Shown one piece after another: positions 55,222-64,000 of a stretch of 64,000 nucleotides of DNA (position 1 is the first letter of the stretch; every line of letters begins with the position of its first letter). The translations under genes and the position numbers were made by a program. Source of the stretch: Sphingobium cloacae (GTDB lineage Bacteria; Pseudomonadota; Alphaproteobacteria; Sphingomonadales; Sphingomonadaceae); assembly GCF_002355855.1 (NCBI RefSeq), contig NZ_AP017655.1, positions 2,137,501 through 2,201,500 on the forward strand. The letters run 5' to 3'. The notes beneath the pieces were generated by a model. It saw nothing but the letters and a program-made list of their open reading frames with translations. It was not told the origin of the DNA and did no database searches.

Positions 55222-56694
55222 GCGGCGGTCATCGCCTGCCTGGCGGCGGGCGCCGGCGCGCTGACGATCGTGGCGGGGGCGACGGCCGGGCGGGGACCCG
55301 CGCTGATGGCGTTCGCCGCGGCCGGAGGAACGGCGGCGCTGTGGGCGTGCGGCAATCTGCGCCTCGCCTGCCTGTGGGGCGTGGGCCTCACCGCGCCGCT
55401 GGGCATCGCCAAGCGCTTCCACCCCATGCCGCACATGGGCGGCGCGGGCGCCTATTCCATCGAGATCGTCGACTTCTTCCTCGTCGCCCTGGCCCTCTTC
55501 CAACTGCGCGACCGGATGCGGGGCGAAGGGCGGCTGCGCTTTCCGCCCGTGGCCGCGTGGTGGAGCGCGATGATCGCGCTGGGCCTGCTGTCCGCCGTCG
55601 TCGCGCCGATGCGGCAACTGGCGCTGATGGAGACGGCGCAGATGGCGAAATCGCTCGCCCTGTTCCTGCTGCTGGTGAACGAGCTGGTGCGGGTGCGCAA
55701 GTTCCTGCACCTCTTCGCCGCCCTGTGCTGCGGCCTGCTGCTGCAATCGGCGGTCGGCATCCTGCAATTCGCGAAGAAGGGCGACATCGGCCTTCAGATG
55801 CTGGGCGAGGCGACGATGACCACGCTCGAATATGCGAACAAGGCCACGTATATGGACGGCGGCGCGACCTTCCGCATCGGCGGGCTGCTGGGCCATCCCA
55901 ACATGCTGGCGGGGTTTATCGCCCTCGTCGCGCCGATGCTGCTGGCCATGCTGATGACGCGCCTTTCGCCGCCCCGCAAGCTGGCGGTGGCGGGGGTGCT
56001 GGGGACGGCGCTGCTGGCATTGCTGCTGACCCTGTCGCGGTCGGGCTGGCTGTCCTTCGCGCTGGCCGCGCCCATCGTCATCTTCCTCATGCTGCGCGAC
56101 CGGCGGTCGCGGCGGCGCGCGATGGCGACGGCGGCGGGGACGCTCGTGCTGGGCCTGGCCGCCGCGCTGGCGGCCGCGCCCGCCATCGTGCGCCGCTTCA
56201 CCCAGAGCGATCCCGGCGCGGTCGATTTCCGCTGGGAATGGATGGGCGTCGCCTGGGGCATGGTGAAGGACCATCCGCTGCTGGGCGTGGGCCTCAACAG
56301 CTTCGTCTATCATCTGCCCGGACGCACCGAATATGGCGGCGCGGAAGGGCTGACCCGGACCTTCGGCGCGAACTGGCCGGTGGTGCACGACATCTATCTA
56401 CTCATATGGGCGGAACAGGGCACGATCGGCCTCGCCTGCTTCCTCGCCATGCTGGCGACGGTGCTGCTGACGGGCCTGCGCAATGCGCGGGATTGCGCCG
56501 ACCCGCTGCTTCACGCGCTCAGCATCGGGGCGATGGCGGGCATCTGCGCCAATATGGTCGACGGCTTCGGCAGCTTCTTCCTGCGCCAGATGCCCGGCGC
56601 GCGGCTGTTCTGGATCGCCGCGGCGATCATCGCCGCCGCCCGCTGCTGGCAGCGGATGAACGGACCGCGCGGCGGGGCAGGGGCAAGGCCATGA
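55153..56694 (+). CDS. O-antigen ligase/Wzy-type polysaccharide polymerase
   Basis: Multi-spanning inner-membrane protein, 513 residues with about 11-12 hydrophobic segments. The O-antigen ligase-type domain is recognised from LLTLSRSGWLSFALA and the long periplasmic loop with DHPLLGVGLNSFVYHLPGRTE and NWPVVHDIYLLIWAEQGTIGL, the H..Y...E pattern of Wzy and WaaL proteins. In a Wzx/Wzy locus it is most likely the polymerase. Its start at 55153 overlaps the preceding gene and lies within a 26-bp repeat interval, so the first 25 residues may be non-native. Confidence 0.86.
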   Translation: MTPDGRALFLSHDRSGRRQSARGAAVIACLAAGAGALTIVAGATAGRGPALMAFAAAGGTAALWACGNLRLACLWGVGLTAPLGIAKRFHPMPHMGGAGAYSIEIVDFFLVALALFQLRDRMRGEGRLRFPPVAAWWSAMIALGLLSAVVAPMRQLALMETAQMAKSLALFLLLVNELVRVRKFLHLFAALCCGLLLQSAVGILQFAKKGDIGLQMLGEATMTTLEYANKATYMDGGATFRIGGLLGHPNMLAGFIALVAPMLLAMLMTRLSPPRKLAVAGVLGTALLALLLTLSRSGWLSFALAAPIVIFLMLRDRRSRRRAMATAAGTLVLGLAAALAAAPAIVRRFTQSDPGAVDFRWEWMGVAWGMVKDHPLLGVGLNSFVYHLPGRTEYGGAEGLTRTFGANWPVVHDIYLLIWAEQGTIGLACFLAMLATVLLTGLRNARDCADPLLHALSIGAMAGICANMVDGFGSFFLRQMPGARLFWIAAAIIAAARCWQRMNGPRGGAGARP

Positions 56695-58124
56695 GCGGAG
56701 CCAGCCTTTTCCGCAACAGCGCCGCGCTGGTGGCGGGACGCATCGCCCTCTCGCTGCTGCGCATGGTCGCGGCGCTCTGCGTGGCGCGGCTCGCGGGGGC
56801 GGAAAGCTTCGGCGCCTATGCCCTGCTGCTCGGCATCGTCGCCCTGTTCGAATGGCTGGTGGATTTCGGCCAGACCGATATCGCGGTGCGGGACGCGGCC
56901 CGCGATCCGGACCGGCGCGATACGCTGCTGGCGGCCCTGTCCCGCGCGAAGCGGATGCAGGGGCTGGCCGGGGCGGCGGCGCTGCCGCTGATCCTTGCCG
57001 TCATGGGCTATGACGGGCCGGTGATCCTGGCGGGCTGCGCGGGAAGCGTGGCGATCGGGGCGAGCGCCCTGCTGCAACCGGCCCGCGCGGCGCTCCGCCT
57101 CGCCCTGCGTCCGGACCGGGACATGGCGGCGGAGCTGGCGGGCACGGCGGCGATGCTGCCGCTGCTGGCGCTGGCGAGCCTGATGCGGGCGCCCCTGCCC
57201 GTCCTCATCGCGACCTTCGCGCTGGCGCGGCTGGCGCAGGCCGCGCTGGCGATCCATTGGGCGCCGCCATGCCGCGCCGCAGCGCCCGCATCGGCGCGGC
57301 ATCTGGCGCGCAGCGCGCTGCCGCTGGGCGTCGCGGGCCTGCTGGTGGTGCTCTATGACGCGCTCGCGCCGCTGTTGCTGGCCCATCTGCTCGATCTCAA
57401 GGCCGTCGCGATCTATGCGGCGGCGGCGCGGTTCATCTTTCCCATCCTGATCGCCGTGCAGGCCATCAACACCGCCTTCTTCCCCGTGATCGCCCATGGC
57501 TGGCGGCGCGATCCCGCCGGAATGGAGCGGACGCAGCAGGCCGCGCTGCTGCTTTCCGTCGCCGTCTCCGCGCCGCTGTTCGCGGGCATCCATGGCGGGG
57601 CGGACTTCCTGATGAGCCTGATGGGCGGCGATTTCCGGAGCGGCGCGCCGCTGCTGCGGCTGATGGCTTGGGTGCTGCTGGCGCGGGCGGTCACCACCGC
57701 CATGTCGCCGCTGATCGTCGTCGCGGGGCGGCAGGGGCGGGCCATGCTGCTGACCCTTGCGTCGCTTGCGGCGCAGGTCGTCGCGCTGTTCGTGCTGGTC
57801 CCGCGCCTTGGCGTGATCGGCGCGGGCGTCGGCTATCTGCTGGTCGAACTGCTGCTGGGCAGCCTGGCGGTCTCCTGGATGGGACAGGCGGTTTCGGGCG
57901 CGCGGATCGACTGGCGGCCGGTCGCCGCCCTGCTGGCCGCAGCGGCGCTGGCGGTCCGGCTCGTCGACGCCACGCCGCTGGCGGGCAGCTTCCCCGGCGG
58001 CGTCGCGGCGGGGACGCTTTCGCTGGGCTTCATCCTCCTGCTCGCGCGGCTGATGCGGCGGAGGATGGCGCCGGTCTGGCGGGACCTGCGGCGGCGTCGC
58101 AGCCTGGCGGGAGACGGCGCATGA
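56691..58124 (+). CDS. Wzx-type polysaccharide flippase
   Basis: MATE/MVF-like lipid-linked oligosaccharide flippase, 477 residues with about 12-14 membrane segments. The N terminus, NSAALVAGRIALSLLRMVAALCVARLAGAESFGAYALLLG, is the typical polysaccharide_synt motif, and VLYDALAPLLLAHLLDLKAVAIYAAAARFIF follows at the start of the second half. It should move the lipid-linked repeat unit across the inner membrane to the polymerase encoded just upstream. The ATG at 56691 overlaps the wzy stop as ATGA. Confidence 0.9.
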   Translation: MSGASLFRNSAALVAGRIALSLLRMVAALCVARLAGAESFGAYALLLGIVALFEWLVDFGQTDIAVRDAARDPDRRDTLLAALSRAKRMQGLAGAAALPLILAVMGYDGPVILAGCAGSVAIGASALLQPARAALRLALRPDRDMAAELAGTAAMLPLLALASLMRAPLPVLIATFALARLAQAALAIHWAPPCRAAAPASARHLARSALPLGVAGLLVVLYDALAPLLLAHLLDLKAVAIYAAAARFIFPILIAVQAINTAFFPVIAHGWRRDPAGMERTQQAALLLSVAVSAPLFAGIHGGADFLMSLMGGDFRSGAPLLRLMAWVLLARAVTTAMSPLIVVAGRQGRAMLLTLASLAAQVVALFVLVPRLGVIGAGVGYLLVELLLGSLAVSWMGQAVSGARIDWRPVAALLAAAALAVRLVDATPLAGSFPGGVAAGTLSLGFILLLARLMRRRMAPVWRDLRRRRSLAGDGA

Positions 58125-59233
58125 GCCCCCCTGCCCTTCCGCGCATCGCCATCGCCTGTCCCGGCGTCGGGCTGGTCCAGCGCGGGTTCGAGCGCCTGTT
58201 CCGCGACCTGTTCGACGAGATGCGCGGCGAATTTCCCATGACCCTGTTCAAGGGCGGGGGCGATCGGACGGCGGAGGAGGTCGTCCTTCCCTTCCTCGCG
58301 CGCGGGGGGCGGGCGATCCGCTATCTGCCGCTGCACCGGCTGATGGGGCGCACGCCCATGCATGCTGAATGCCTGACCTTCGCGCTGGCGATGCTGCCGC
58401 ATATCGCCACAGGCCGCCATGACATCGTTCATGTGATCGACCCGCCGCTGGCGCGTGTCCTGTTCCATCTGCGCCGGGCGCTGAGGCTGAAATTCCGCAT
58501 GCTCTATACGGAGGGGACGGCGATGCCCCCCGCCGACTATCCCCCCTGCGATCATCTGCACCAGATTTCGCGGGCCACGCTGGCCGACGCCGTGGCGAAG
58601 GGGCACCCGTCCGATCATATGAGCCTCGTCCCCTGCGGCTACCGGCCGGAGCGGTTCGCGACATCGCTCGACCGCCGCGCCCTGCGCGCGCGGCACGGCA
58701 TAGCACCCGACCGCTTCGTCATCCTGTCGGTCGCCGCGCTCAATCGCGGGCACAAGCGGACGCACCATCTGATCGACGAGGTGGCGCGGATGAAGGGCGA
58801 TCCGCTGCTGTGGCTCGACGGCAGCCTCGACCATGGCGATCCCGACCTGCCGGATTATGCCCGCACGCGGCTGGGGGAAAGGGTGCGGGTCACCCATGTG
58901 CCTTCGGGCGAGGTGGGCGCATTGTTCGCGCTGGCCGACGTCATGCCCCACGCCGCGACGTTCGAGGCGTTCGGCCTCGCCCTTGTGGAGGCGGCGGCGG
59001 CGGGCCTGCCGGTCATCACCCATGACGCGCCGCATTTCCGCTGGCTGCTCCCCAATCCCGCCTGCTGGATCGACATGCGGCGACCCGGCGCGCTGACGGC
59101 GCTGCTGGAGCGGCTGGCCGCCGATCCCGACGAACGCGCCCGCCGCGTGATGCGCGACCATGCGCAGGCCCGCTATCGCTGGTCCGCGCTCCGCCCCGCC
59201 TATGCCGATCTCTACCGGAGCCTGATGCCATGA
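58121..59233 (+). CDS. glycosyltransferase family 4 protein
   Basis: GT-B fold transferase, 370 residues. The N-terminal acceptor domain begins RIAIACPGVGLVQRGFERLFRDLFDEM. The C-terminal domain has FVILSVAALNRGHKRTHHLIDEVARMK and the E-x7-E motif in THAATFEAFGLALVEAAAAGLPVI (written PHAATFEAFGLALVE). It is the fourth gene of the plus operon, with ATGA overlaps at both ends. It adds one sugar of the repeat unit; donor unknown. Confidence 0.89.
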   Translation: MSPPALPRIAIACPGVGLVQRGFERLFRDLFDEMRGEFPMTLFKGGGDRTAEEVVLPFLARGGRAIRYLPLHRLMGRTPMHAECLTFALAMLPHIATGRHDIVHVIDPPLARVLFHLRRALRLKFRMLYTEGTAMPPADYPPCDHLHQISRATLADAVAKGHPSDHMSLVPCGYRPERFATSLDRRALRARHGIAPDRFVILSVAALNRGHKRTHHLIDEVARMKGDPLLWLDGSLDHGDPDLPDYARTRLGERVRVTHVPSGEVGALFALADVMPHAATFEAFGLALVEAAAAGLPVITHDAPHFRWLLPNPACWIDMRRPGALTALLERLAADPDERARRVMRDHAQARYRWSALRPAYADLYRSLMP

Positions 59234-60210
59234 CCGCCCCGCGCCTCGCCATCGTCATCGTCAACTGGAATGTGCGCGACCTGCTGCGCGATTGCCTGAA
59301 CGCCATCGCCGCCAGCGAGGGGCTGGAGCCGGGCGAGGTCGAGACCATCGTCGTCGACAATGCCTCCGCCGACGGCAGCGCGGCGATGGTGGCGCGGGAG
59401 TTCCCCTGGGTCCGCCTGATCGAGAGCGGCGGCAATCTGGGCTTCGCGAACGGATGCCAGCTTGGGTACGAAGCGACGGACGCGCCGTTCGTCATGCTGC
59501 TCAACCCCGACACGGAGGCGGACCCGGACGCCATCGCGTCGATGCTGGCGACGATCGGCGGCGATCGCGGCATCGGCATCGTGGGATCGCGGCTTCGCAA
59601 CAGCGACGGCAGCTTCCAGCGCGCATCGGGCGGCGCCTTCCCGACGCTGCGCAACCTGGCGTGGAACTATCTGTTCCTGGGGCTGATGCTGCCCCGACGC
59701 TGCGCGCCGCCCGCCGTCTATCTGGACGACGATCCGCCCGGCGTCCGGCGCATCGACTGGGTGTCGGGCGCGTCGCTCACCTTCCGGCGGGAGGCGGTGG
59801 GGCCGCGCATCTTCCATCCCGAATTCTTCATGTTCGGCGAGGATATGGAACTGTGCCACCGCGTCGCGCGCGAAGGCTGGCAGGTGCTCTATTCGGCCCG
59901 GCAGACGATCACCCATCATCACGGCCAGAGCTTCGCGCGCCAGCGCTCCATGGAGGTGCTGGCCAGCGTCTACAAGGGGCCGCGCTTCTTCTTCCGCCGG
60001 GAGCGCGGCGTGGCGGCGCGCATCGCCTATGACGCGATCCTCTTCACCGGCTACGCCAGCCGCTGGGCGATCTTCAGCCTGCTCGCGCTGGTCCGGCCGG
60101 GGCGCGACTATGGCGCGATGGCGCGCTTTTCCCGCCGCTATCTGGGCGCGATGGCCCGCACGATCCTCAACGAACGTCTCGATCTCCAAGGAAAGGAATG
60201 GGCGCGATGA
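59230..60210 (+). CDS. glycosyltransferase family 2 protein (WbbL/rhamnosyltransferase-like)
   Basis: GT-A fold transferase, 326 residues. Motifs are [34 protein letters not shown], the D-x-D-type [11 protein letters not shown] and [16 protein letters not shown], which together typify the WbbL-like rhamnosyltransferase group. A C-terminal amphipathic stretch may contact the membrane. The rml genes two to five positions downstream make rhamnose a reasonable donor. It overlaps the preceding gene as ATGA. Confidence 0.88.
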   Translation: MTAPRLAIVIVNWNVRDLLRDCLNAIAASEGLEPGEVETIVVDNASADGSAAMVAREFPWVRLIESGGNLGFANGCQLGYEATDAPFVMLLNPDTEADPDAIASMLATIGGDRGIGIVGSRLRNSDGSFQRASGGAFPTLRNLAWNYLFLGLMLPRRCAPPAVYLDDDPPGVRRIDWVSGASLTFRREAVGPRIFHPEFFMFGEDMELCHRVAREGWQVLYSARQTITHHHGQSFARQRSMEVLASVYKGPRFFFRRERGVAARIAYDAILFTGYASRWAIFSLLALVRPGRDYGAMARFSRRYLGAMARTILNERLDLQGKEWAR

Positions 60211-61265
60211 ACAAGGGAGTGAAACGAATCCTCGTGACCGGCGGGGCAGGATTCCTGGGGTCGCACCTGTGCGACCGGCTGGTCGCCGACGGGCATGAAG
60301 TGCTGTGCGTCGACAATCTCTTCACCGGATCGAAGAGCAACCTCACCGGCCTGCTGGGGCGGGACCGCTTCGAATTCATGCGGCACGACGTCACCATCCC
60401 GCTCTATGTCGAGGTGGACGAGATCTACAATCTCGCCTGTCCCGCGTCGCCGCTGCAATACAGCATCAACCCGGTGCAGACGACCAAGACCAGCGTGCAT
60501 GGCGCGATCAACATGCTGGGCCTCGCCAAGCGCACGGGCGCCAAGATCCTCCAGGCGTCCACCAGCGAGGTCTATGGCGACCCGGATGTCCACCCCCAAC
60601 CGGAGGAATATTGGGGTCATGTGAACCCCATCGGACCGCGCGCCTGCTATGACGAGGGCAAGCGCTGCGCCGAAACGCTGTTCTTCGACTATCATCGCGA
60701 AGGCAGCGTGCGGATCAAGGTCGCCCGCATCTTCAACACCTACGGCCCGCGCATGGACCCGGCGGACGGGCGCGTCGTGTCCAACTTCATCATGCAGGCA
60801 TTGGCGGGCCAGCCGATCACCATCTATGGCGACGGCCAGCAGACGCGATCCTTCTGCTATGTGGACGATCTGGTCGACGGGCTGGTGCGGCTGATGGACA
60901 GCGGCGAAGCGGTCACCGGCCCCATCAACATCGGCAATCCCGGCGAGTTCACCATATTGGAGCTGGCCGAGACGATCCTGCAACTCACCGGATCGCGATC
61001 CCCGCTGGTGCGCAAGCCCCTGCCGATGGACGATCCCCGCCAGCGCCGCCCCGACATCCGCCGCGCGCAGGCCGATCTGGACTGGGCGCCATCGGTCACC
61101 CTGACAGAGGGGCTGAAGCGGACGATCGACTATTTCGCGGCACTGGCCGCGGCCCCGGAGGTCCGGCGGATCGTGGCGGCGGACACGATGCCGCCGGCCG
61201 CGATGGGCGACATCCTCCTTCCCGTGGCGCGGCCCGAAACGCCGCCCGCCGTCTGGACCCGCTGA
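60207..61265 (+). CDS. UDP-glucuronate decarboxylase (UDP-xylose synthase)
   Basis: Extended SDR, 352 residues, converting UDP-glucuronate to UDP-xylose. The NAD motif is [11 protein letters not shown], and the UXS-type block [26 protein letters not shown], the catalytic [10 protein letters not shown] (Y-x-x-x-K) and [10 protein letters not shown] follow. A C-terminal extension of about 35 residues ([19 protein letters not shown]) is beyond the typical family end. I chose the ATG at 60207, overlapping the previous stop; the ATG at 60198 would add three residues. UDP-glucuronate must come from a dehydrogenase elsewhere. Confidence 0.92.
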   Translation: MNKGVKRILVTGGAGFLGSHLCDRLVADGHEVLCVDNLFTGSKSNLTGLLGRDRFEFMRHDVTIPLYVEVDEIYNLACPASPLQYSINPVQTTKTSVHGAINMLGLAKRTGAKILQASTSEVYGDPDVHPQPEEYWGHVNPIGPRACYDEGKRCAETLFFDYHREGSVRIKVARIFNTYGPRMDPADGRVVSNFIMQALAGQPITIYGDGQQTRSFCYVDDLVDGLVRLMDSGEAVTGPINIGNPGEFTILELAETILQLTGSRSPLVRKPLPMDDPRQRRPDIRRAQADLDWAPSVTLTEGLKRTIDYFAALAAAPEVRRIVAADTMPPAAMGDILLPVARPETPPAVWTR

Positions 61266-61900
61266 TGGAGCGCCGTTTCATGGACATGACCGTGCCAAGC
61301 CTGATCCCGGCGGTCCGGCGGAGCGACGCCCGCGGCTGGTTCGCCGAGACTTATTCGGAGGCCGCCTTCGACCGTCTGGGCATTTCCTGCCGGTTCGTGC
61401 AGGACAATCATTCCTTCTCGCGCGCCGCCTACACGCTGCGCGGCCTGCATTTCCAGGCGCCGCCCCACGCGCAGGCGAAACTCGTCCGGTGCATCAGGGG
61501 CCGCATCTTCGACGTGGCGGTGGACATCAGGACCGGATCGCCCAGCTACGGACAATGGCTGGGCGCGGAACTGAGCGCGCGCAACGGCCACCAGCTTTTC
61601 GTGCCCGCCGGTTTCGCCCACGGCTTCCTGACGCTGGAGGAAGATTGCGAGATCACCTACAAGGTGTCGGACATCTATGCGCCCGATTGCGAAGGCGGGA
61701 TCGGCTGGGACGACCCCGCCATCGCGATCGACTGGCCGATGCCCGCCGGGATCATGCCCTATCTGTCGCCCAGGGACGCCTTCCTTCCGCCCCTGTCCGA
61801 AATCGCGACGCCCTTCTTCTTCGACGGCGGCGCGCCGCTGGCGCAGAACGGCGTCGTGCACGGACCCCGGCAAGGGAGCGGCCCATGCGTATCCTTGTAA
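61265..61900 (+). CDS. rmlC: dTDP-4-dehydrorhamnose 3,5-epimerase
   Basis: Cupin-fold epimerase for the third step of dTDP-L-rhamnose synthesis, 211 residues. [22 protein letters not shown] and the catalytic histidine in LRGLHFQ are present, followed by GQWLGAELS and [14 protein letters not shown] tail of 25-30 residues ([17 protein letters not shown]) exceeds the usual 183 and overlaps rmlB by 16 bases. Its start shares one base with the stop of the xylose synthase gene (TGATG). Confidence 0.94.
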   Translation: MERRFMDMTVPSLIPAVRRSDARGWFAETYSEAAFDRLGISCRFVQDNHSFSRAAYTLRGLHFQAPPHAQAKLVRCIRGRIFDVAVDIRTGSPSYGQWLGAELSARNGHQLFVPAGFAHGFLTLEEDCEITYKVSDIYAPDCEGGIGWDDPAIAIDWPMPAGIMPYLSPRDAFLPPLSEIATPFFFDGGAPLAQNGVVHGPRQGSGPCVSL

Positions 61901-62937
61901 CCGGGGGCGCGGGCTTCATCGGATCGGCGCTCATCCGCCACCTGATCGCGAACAGCGGGCATGAGGTGCTCAATCTCGACAAGCTCACCTATGCCGGGAC
62001 GCTTTCGACGGTGGCGGGGGTCGCCGCCAATCCGCGATACCGCTTCGTCCAGGCCGATATATGCGACGGCGCGAAGGTGGCGGAGGCGATGGCGTCCTTC
62101 CGCCCCGACATCGTCACGCATCTGGCGGCGGAAAGCCATGTCGATCGATCCATCGACGGGCCCGACGCCTTCATCCGCACCAATATCGTCGGCACGTTCC
62201 GGATGCTGGCCGCCGCGCGCGATTACTGGAGCGCCCTCAAGGGCGAGGAGCGGGATCGCTTCCGTTTCCATCACATCTCCACGGACGAGGTCTACGGCTC
62301 GCTGGGCGATACCGGCCTGTTCACCGAGGACACCGCCTATGATCCGCGCTCGCCCTATTCCGCGTCGAAGGCCGGCGCGGACCATCTGGTGAGCGCATGG
62401 GGCCACACCTATGGCCTGCCGGTCCTCATCACCAACTGCTCCAACAATTACGGCCCCTATCATTTCCCGGAGAAGCTGATCCCGCTCATGATCGTCAAGG
62501 CGCTCGCGGGGGAAGCGCTGCCGGTCTATGGCGCGGGCGATCAGGTGCGCGACTGGCTGTATGTCGACGATCATGTCCGCGCGTTGCAGGCCGTGTTCGA
62601 ACGGGGGACGCCGGGGCACACCTATAATGTGGGCGGCGACAGCGAGAGGCGGAATATCGAGGTGGTGCGCGCGGTCTGCGCGATCCTCGACCGGCTGCGG
62701 CCCGGGCCGGACGGCAGCCATGCCGACCGGATCGTCCATGTGGCCGACCGTCCGGGGCACGACCGGCGCTACGCCATCGACGCCGCCCGCATCCGGCGCG
62801 AGCTGGGCTGGGAACCGCTGGAGAGCTTCGAAAGCGGGCTGGAAAAGACCGTGCGCTGGTATCTGGCCCATGAGGAGTGGTGGCGCGCCATCGTGCGGGA
62901 CCGCGATTCCGGGCGCCGGCGCGGGCTGGCGGCCTGA
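61885..62937 (+). CDS. rmlB: dTDP-glucose 4,6-dehydratase
   Basis: Second step of dTDP-L-rhamnose synthesis, 350 residues. The NAD motif is [16 protein letters not shown] (residues 5-20), LDKLTYAG is family-specific, and [15 protein letters not shown] and the catalytic YSASKAGAD (Y-x-x-x-K) follow. [18 protein letters not shown] and [12 protein letters not shown] complete the match. The ATG at 61885 is preceded by AAGGGAG. The gene is full length and shows nothing unusual. Confidence 0.96.
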   Translation: MRILVTGGAGFIGSALIRHLIANSGHEVLNLDKLTYAGTLSTVAGVAANPRYRFVQADICDGAKVAEAMASFRPDIVTHLAAESHVDRSIDGPDAFIRTNIVGTFRMLAAARDYWSALKGEERDRFRFHHISTDEVYGSLGDTGLFTEDTAYDPRSPYSASKAGADHLVSAWGHTYGLPVLITNCSNNYGPYHFPEKLIPLMIVKALAGEALPVYGAGDQVRDWLYVDDHVRALQAVFERGTPGHTYNVGGDSERRNIEVVRAVCAILDRLRPGPDGSHADRIVHVADRPGHDRRYAIDAARIRRELGWEPLESFESGLEKTVRWYLAHEEWWRAIVRDRDSGRRRGLAA

Positions 62938-62957
62938 GGGGGGAGGAGGCAGCGACG

Positions 62958-63845
62958 ATGCGGACCATCCTCGTCACCGGCGGCGCGGGGCAGCTGGGCA
63001 CCGCGCTGCGCGCCCTGCCCCTGCCGCAGGGCTGGTCGATCCATGCGGCGGACCGGACGACGCTCGACCTGCGGGACAGCGACGCGATCGGCCGCTTCAT
63101 CGCGCGGGGCCACCACGCCGCCGTCATCAATGCGGGCGCCTATACCGACGTGGACGGGGCCGAAACCGACGTGGTGGAAGCATGGCGCATCAATGCCCTG
63201 GCCCCCGCCGCGCTGGCGGCGGCCTGCGCGGAGGCGGGCATCCCGCTCGTCCATGTGTCGACCGACTATGTTTTCGACGGCGACGGGGACCGGATGCGCC
63301 AGCCGCACGATCCGGTGCGGCCGCTCGGCGTCTATGGCGCTTCGAAGGCGGCGGGGGAAATGGCGGTCACAACGGCCGGGGGGCAGCATGCGATCGTGCG
63401 GACGGCGTGGCTCGTCTCCGCCCATGGCCATAATTTCGTGCGGACGATGCTGCGCCTCGCCGCCGAAAGGGACAGCATCGGCGTCGTTTCCGACCAGCGG
63501 GGCAGCCCGACCTCCGCCGCCGATCTGGCGCGGGCGCTTGCCGCCATCGCCATGGGGCTGGCGCTCGATCCGGAGGCGCCCGCGGGCATCTATCATTTCA
63601 GCAACCGTGGCGCGGTCAGCTGGGCCGATTTCGCCCGCGTCATCCTGGCGGGATCGGCGGCACGCGGCGGTCCCCGCGCAAGGATCGAGAATATCGCTTC
63701 GTCCGCCTATCCCATGCGCGCGCGCCGTCCCGCCCGTTCGCTGCTCTGCACGCAGGCGATCGAGCGGGATTACGGCATCGTGCCGCGTCCGTGGGAGGAG
63801 GCGCTGGACGAGATATTGGATCAACTGATGGGGAAGAAGCTATGA
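62958..63845 (+). CDS. rmlD: dTDP-4-dehydrorhamnose reductase
   Basis: NADPH-dependent reductase for the last step of dTDP-L-rhamnose synthesis, 295 residues. The cofactor motif is [28 protein letters not shown] and [10 protein letters not shown] are typical, and the catalytic YGASKAAGE is present. GGAGGAGG lies 9 bases before the ATG at 62958, which rules out an upstream in-frame start within rmlB. It overlaps rmlA as ATGA. Confidence 0.95.
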   Translation: MRTILVTGGAGQLGTALRALPLPQGWSIHAADRTTLDLRDSDAIGRFIARGHHAAVINAGAYTDVDGAETDVVEAWRINALAPAALAAACAEAGIPLVHVSTDYVFDGDGDRMRQPHDPVRPLGVYGASKAAGEMAVTTAGGQHAIVRTAWLVSAHGHNFVRTMLRLAAERDSIGVVSDQRGSPTSAADLARALAAIAMGLALDPEAPAGIYHFSNRGAVSWADFARVILAGSAARGGPRARIENIASSAYPMRARRPARSLLCTQAIERDYGIVPRPWEEALDEILDQLMGKKL

Positions 63846-64000
63846 AGGGCATCATTCTGGCCGGCGGATCGGGCACGCGGCTCTACCCGGCCACCCTCGC
63901 GGTGAACAAGCAGCTGCTGCCCGTCTATGACAAGCCGATGATCTATTATCCGCTGTCCGTGCTCATGCTGGCGGGGATACGCGACATCCTCCTCATCTCC
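63842..64000 (+). CDS. rmlA: glucose-1-phosphate thymidylyltransferase, cut by window end
   Basis: First step of dTDP-L-rhamnose synthesis. Only the first 53 residues are present: [19 protein letters not shown], then [32 protein letters not shown]. The G-G-S-G-T-R nucleotide loop and the [10 protein letters not shown] motif identify RmlA. The start overlaps the rmlD stop as ATGA. The rest lies beyond position 64000. Confidence 0.96.
   Translation, partial: MKGIILAGGSGTRLYPATLAVNKQLLPVYDKPMIYYPLSVLMLAGIRDILLIS

Overview
The window is bacterial, GC-rich and densely coded. Its proteins and gene orders point to an alphaproteobacterium of the Sphingomonadales (Sphingobium/Sphingomonas type). The indications are the rpsL-rpsG-fusA-tuf order, yajC-secD-secF followed by an Mth938-like gene, Coq7-type ubiquinone biosynthesis, a GTA-type holin/endolysin pair, candidate EcfG (GGAAC-N16-CGTT) promoters and a sphingan-like exopolysaccharide locus. 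This assignment is inference from gene content; no rRNA gene is present. Two tRNA genes were found (Pro-GGG, Leu-GAG). No CRISPR array, insertion sequence or integrase was seen.

Layout. 1-4.9 kb: the minus-strand str operon (S12, S7, EF-G, EF-Tu), with a candidate promoter near 4.85 kb. 5.1-6.6 kb: an M23 endopeptidase and a bactofilin (cell shape). 6.6-10 kb: comM-like ATPase, rlmE and ppx/gppA on the minus strand. 10-13.4 kb: Mth938-like, secF, secD, yajC. 13.6-14.7 kb: tRNA-Pro, then a GH108 endolysin and a GTA-type holin separated by six TTAGG repeats. 14.8-18.1 kb: an acetyltransferase/cupin-like pair, a 660-base stretch that may hold a small leader ORF and structured RNA, and a lipoprotein. 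18.2-26.5 kb: mostly plus-strand genes: CtpA protease, an SDR, dsbB-coq7 with two four-cysteine secreted paralogues, an Mpo1-like protein, a manganese riboswitch with its GDT1-type exporter, an NDUFA9-like protein and UppP. 26.6-33.4 kb: gltD-DUF2059-gltB. 33.4-39.4 kb: a small membrane protein, tRNA-Leu, rpoZ, a cardiolipin synthase-like PLD protein, alanine dehydrogenase, alanine racemase and a divergent Lrp-type regulator. 39.7-43.0 kb: a glycosyltransferase and an amylo-1,6-glucosidase-like enzyme downstream of a candidate general-stress promoter.

43.0-64.0 kb is one large polysaccharide locus made of two divergent operons around an AT-rich intergenic region near 53.8-54.1 kb. The minus operon (10 genes, mostly translationally overlapping) encodes the initiating undecaprenyl-phosphate sugar transferase, a propeller-type lipoprotein, glucose-1-phosphate cytidylyltransferase and CDP-glucose 4,6-dehydratase, a GT2, the outer-membrane exporter, a Wzz/GumC-type copolymerase, a methyltransferase and two GT4-type transferases. 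The plus operon encodes a degenerate tyrosine-kinase-like partner, a Wzy-type polymerase, a Wzx-type flippase, a GT4, a GT2, UDP-xylose synthase and the dTDP-rhamnose genes rmlC, rmlB, rmlD and rmlA; rmlA is cut by the window end. Together they describe a Wzx/Wzy-dependent exopolysaccharide probably containing xylose, rhamnose and a CDP-derived deoxysugar.

Points most worth following are the GTA-type lysis pair with its pentanucleotide repeat, the BY-kinase relative that has lost its nucleotide-binding residues, the 17.1-17.45 kb minus-strand leader, and the manganese riboswitch unit.
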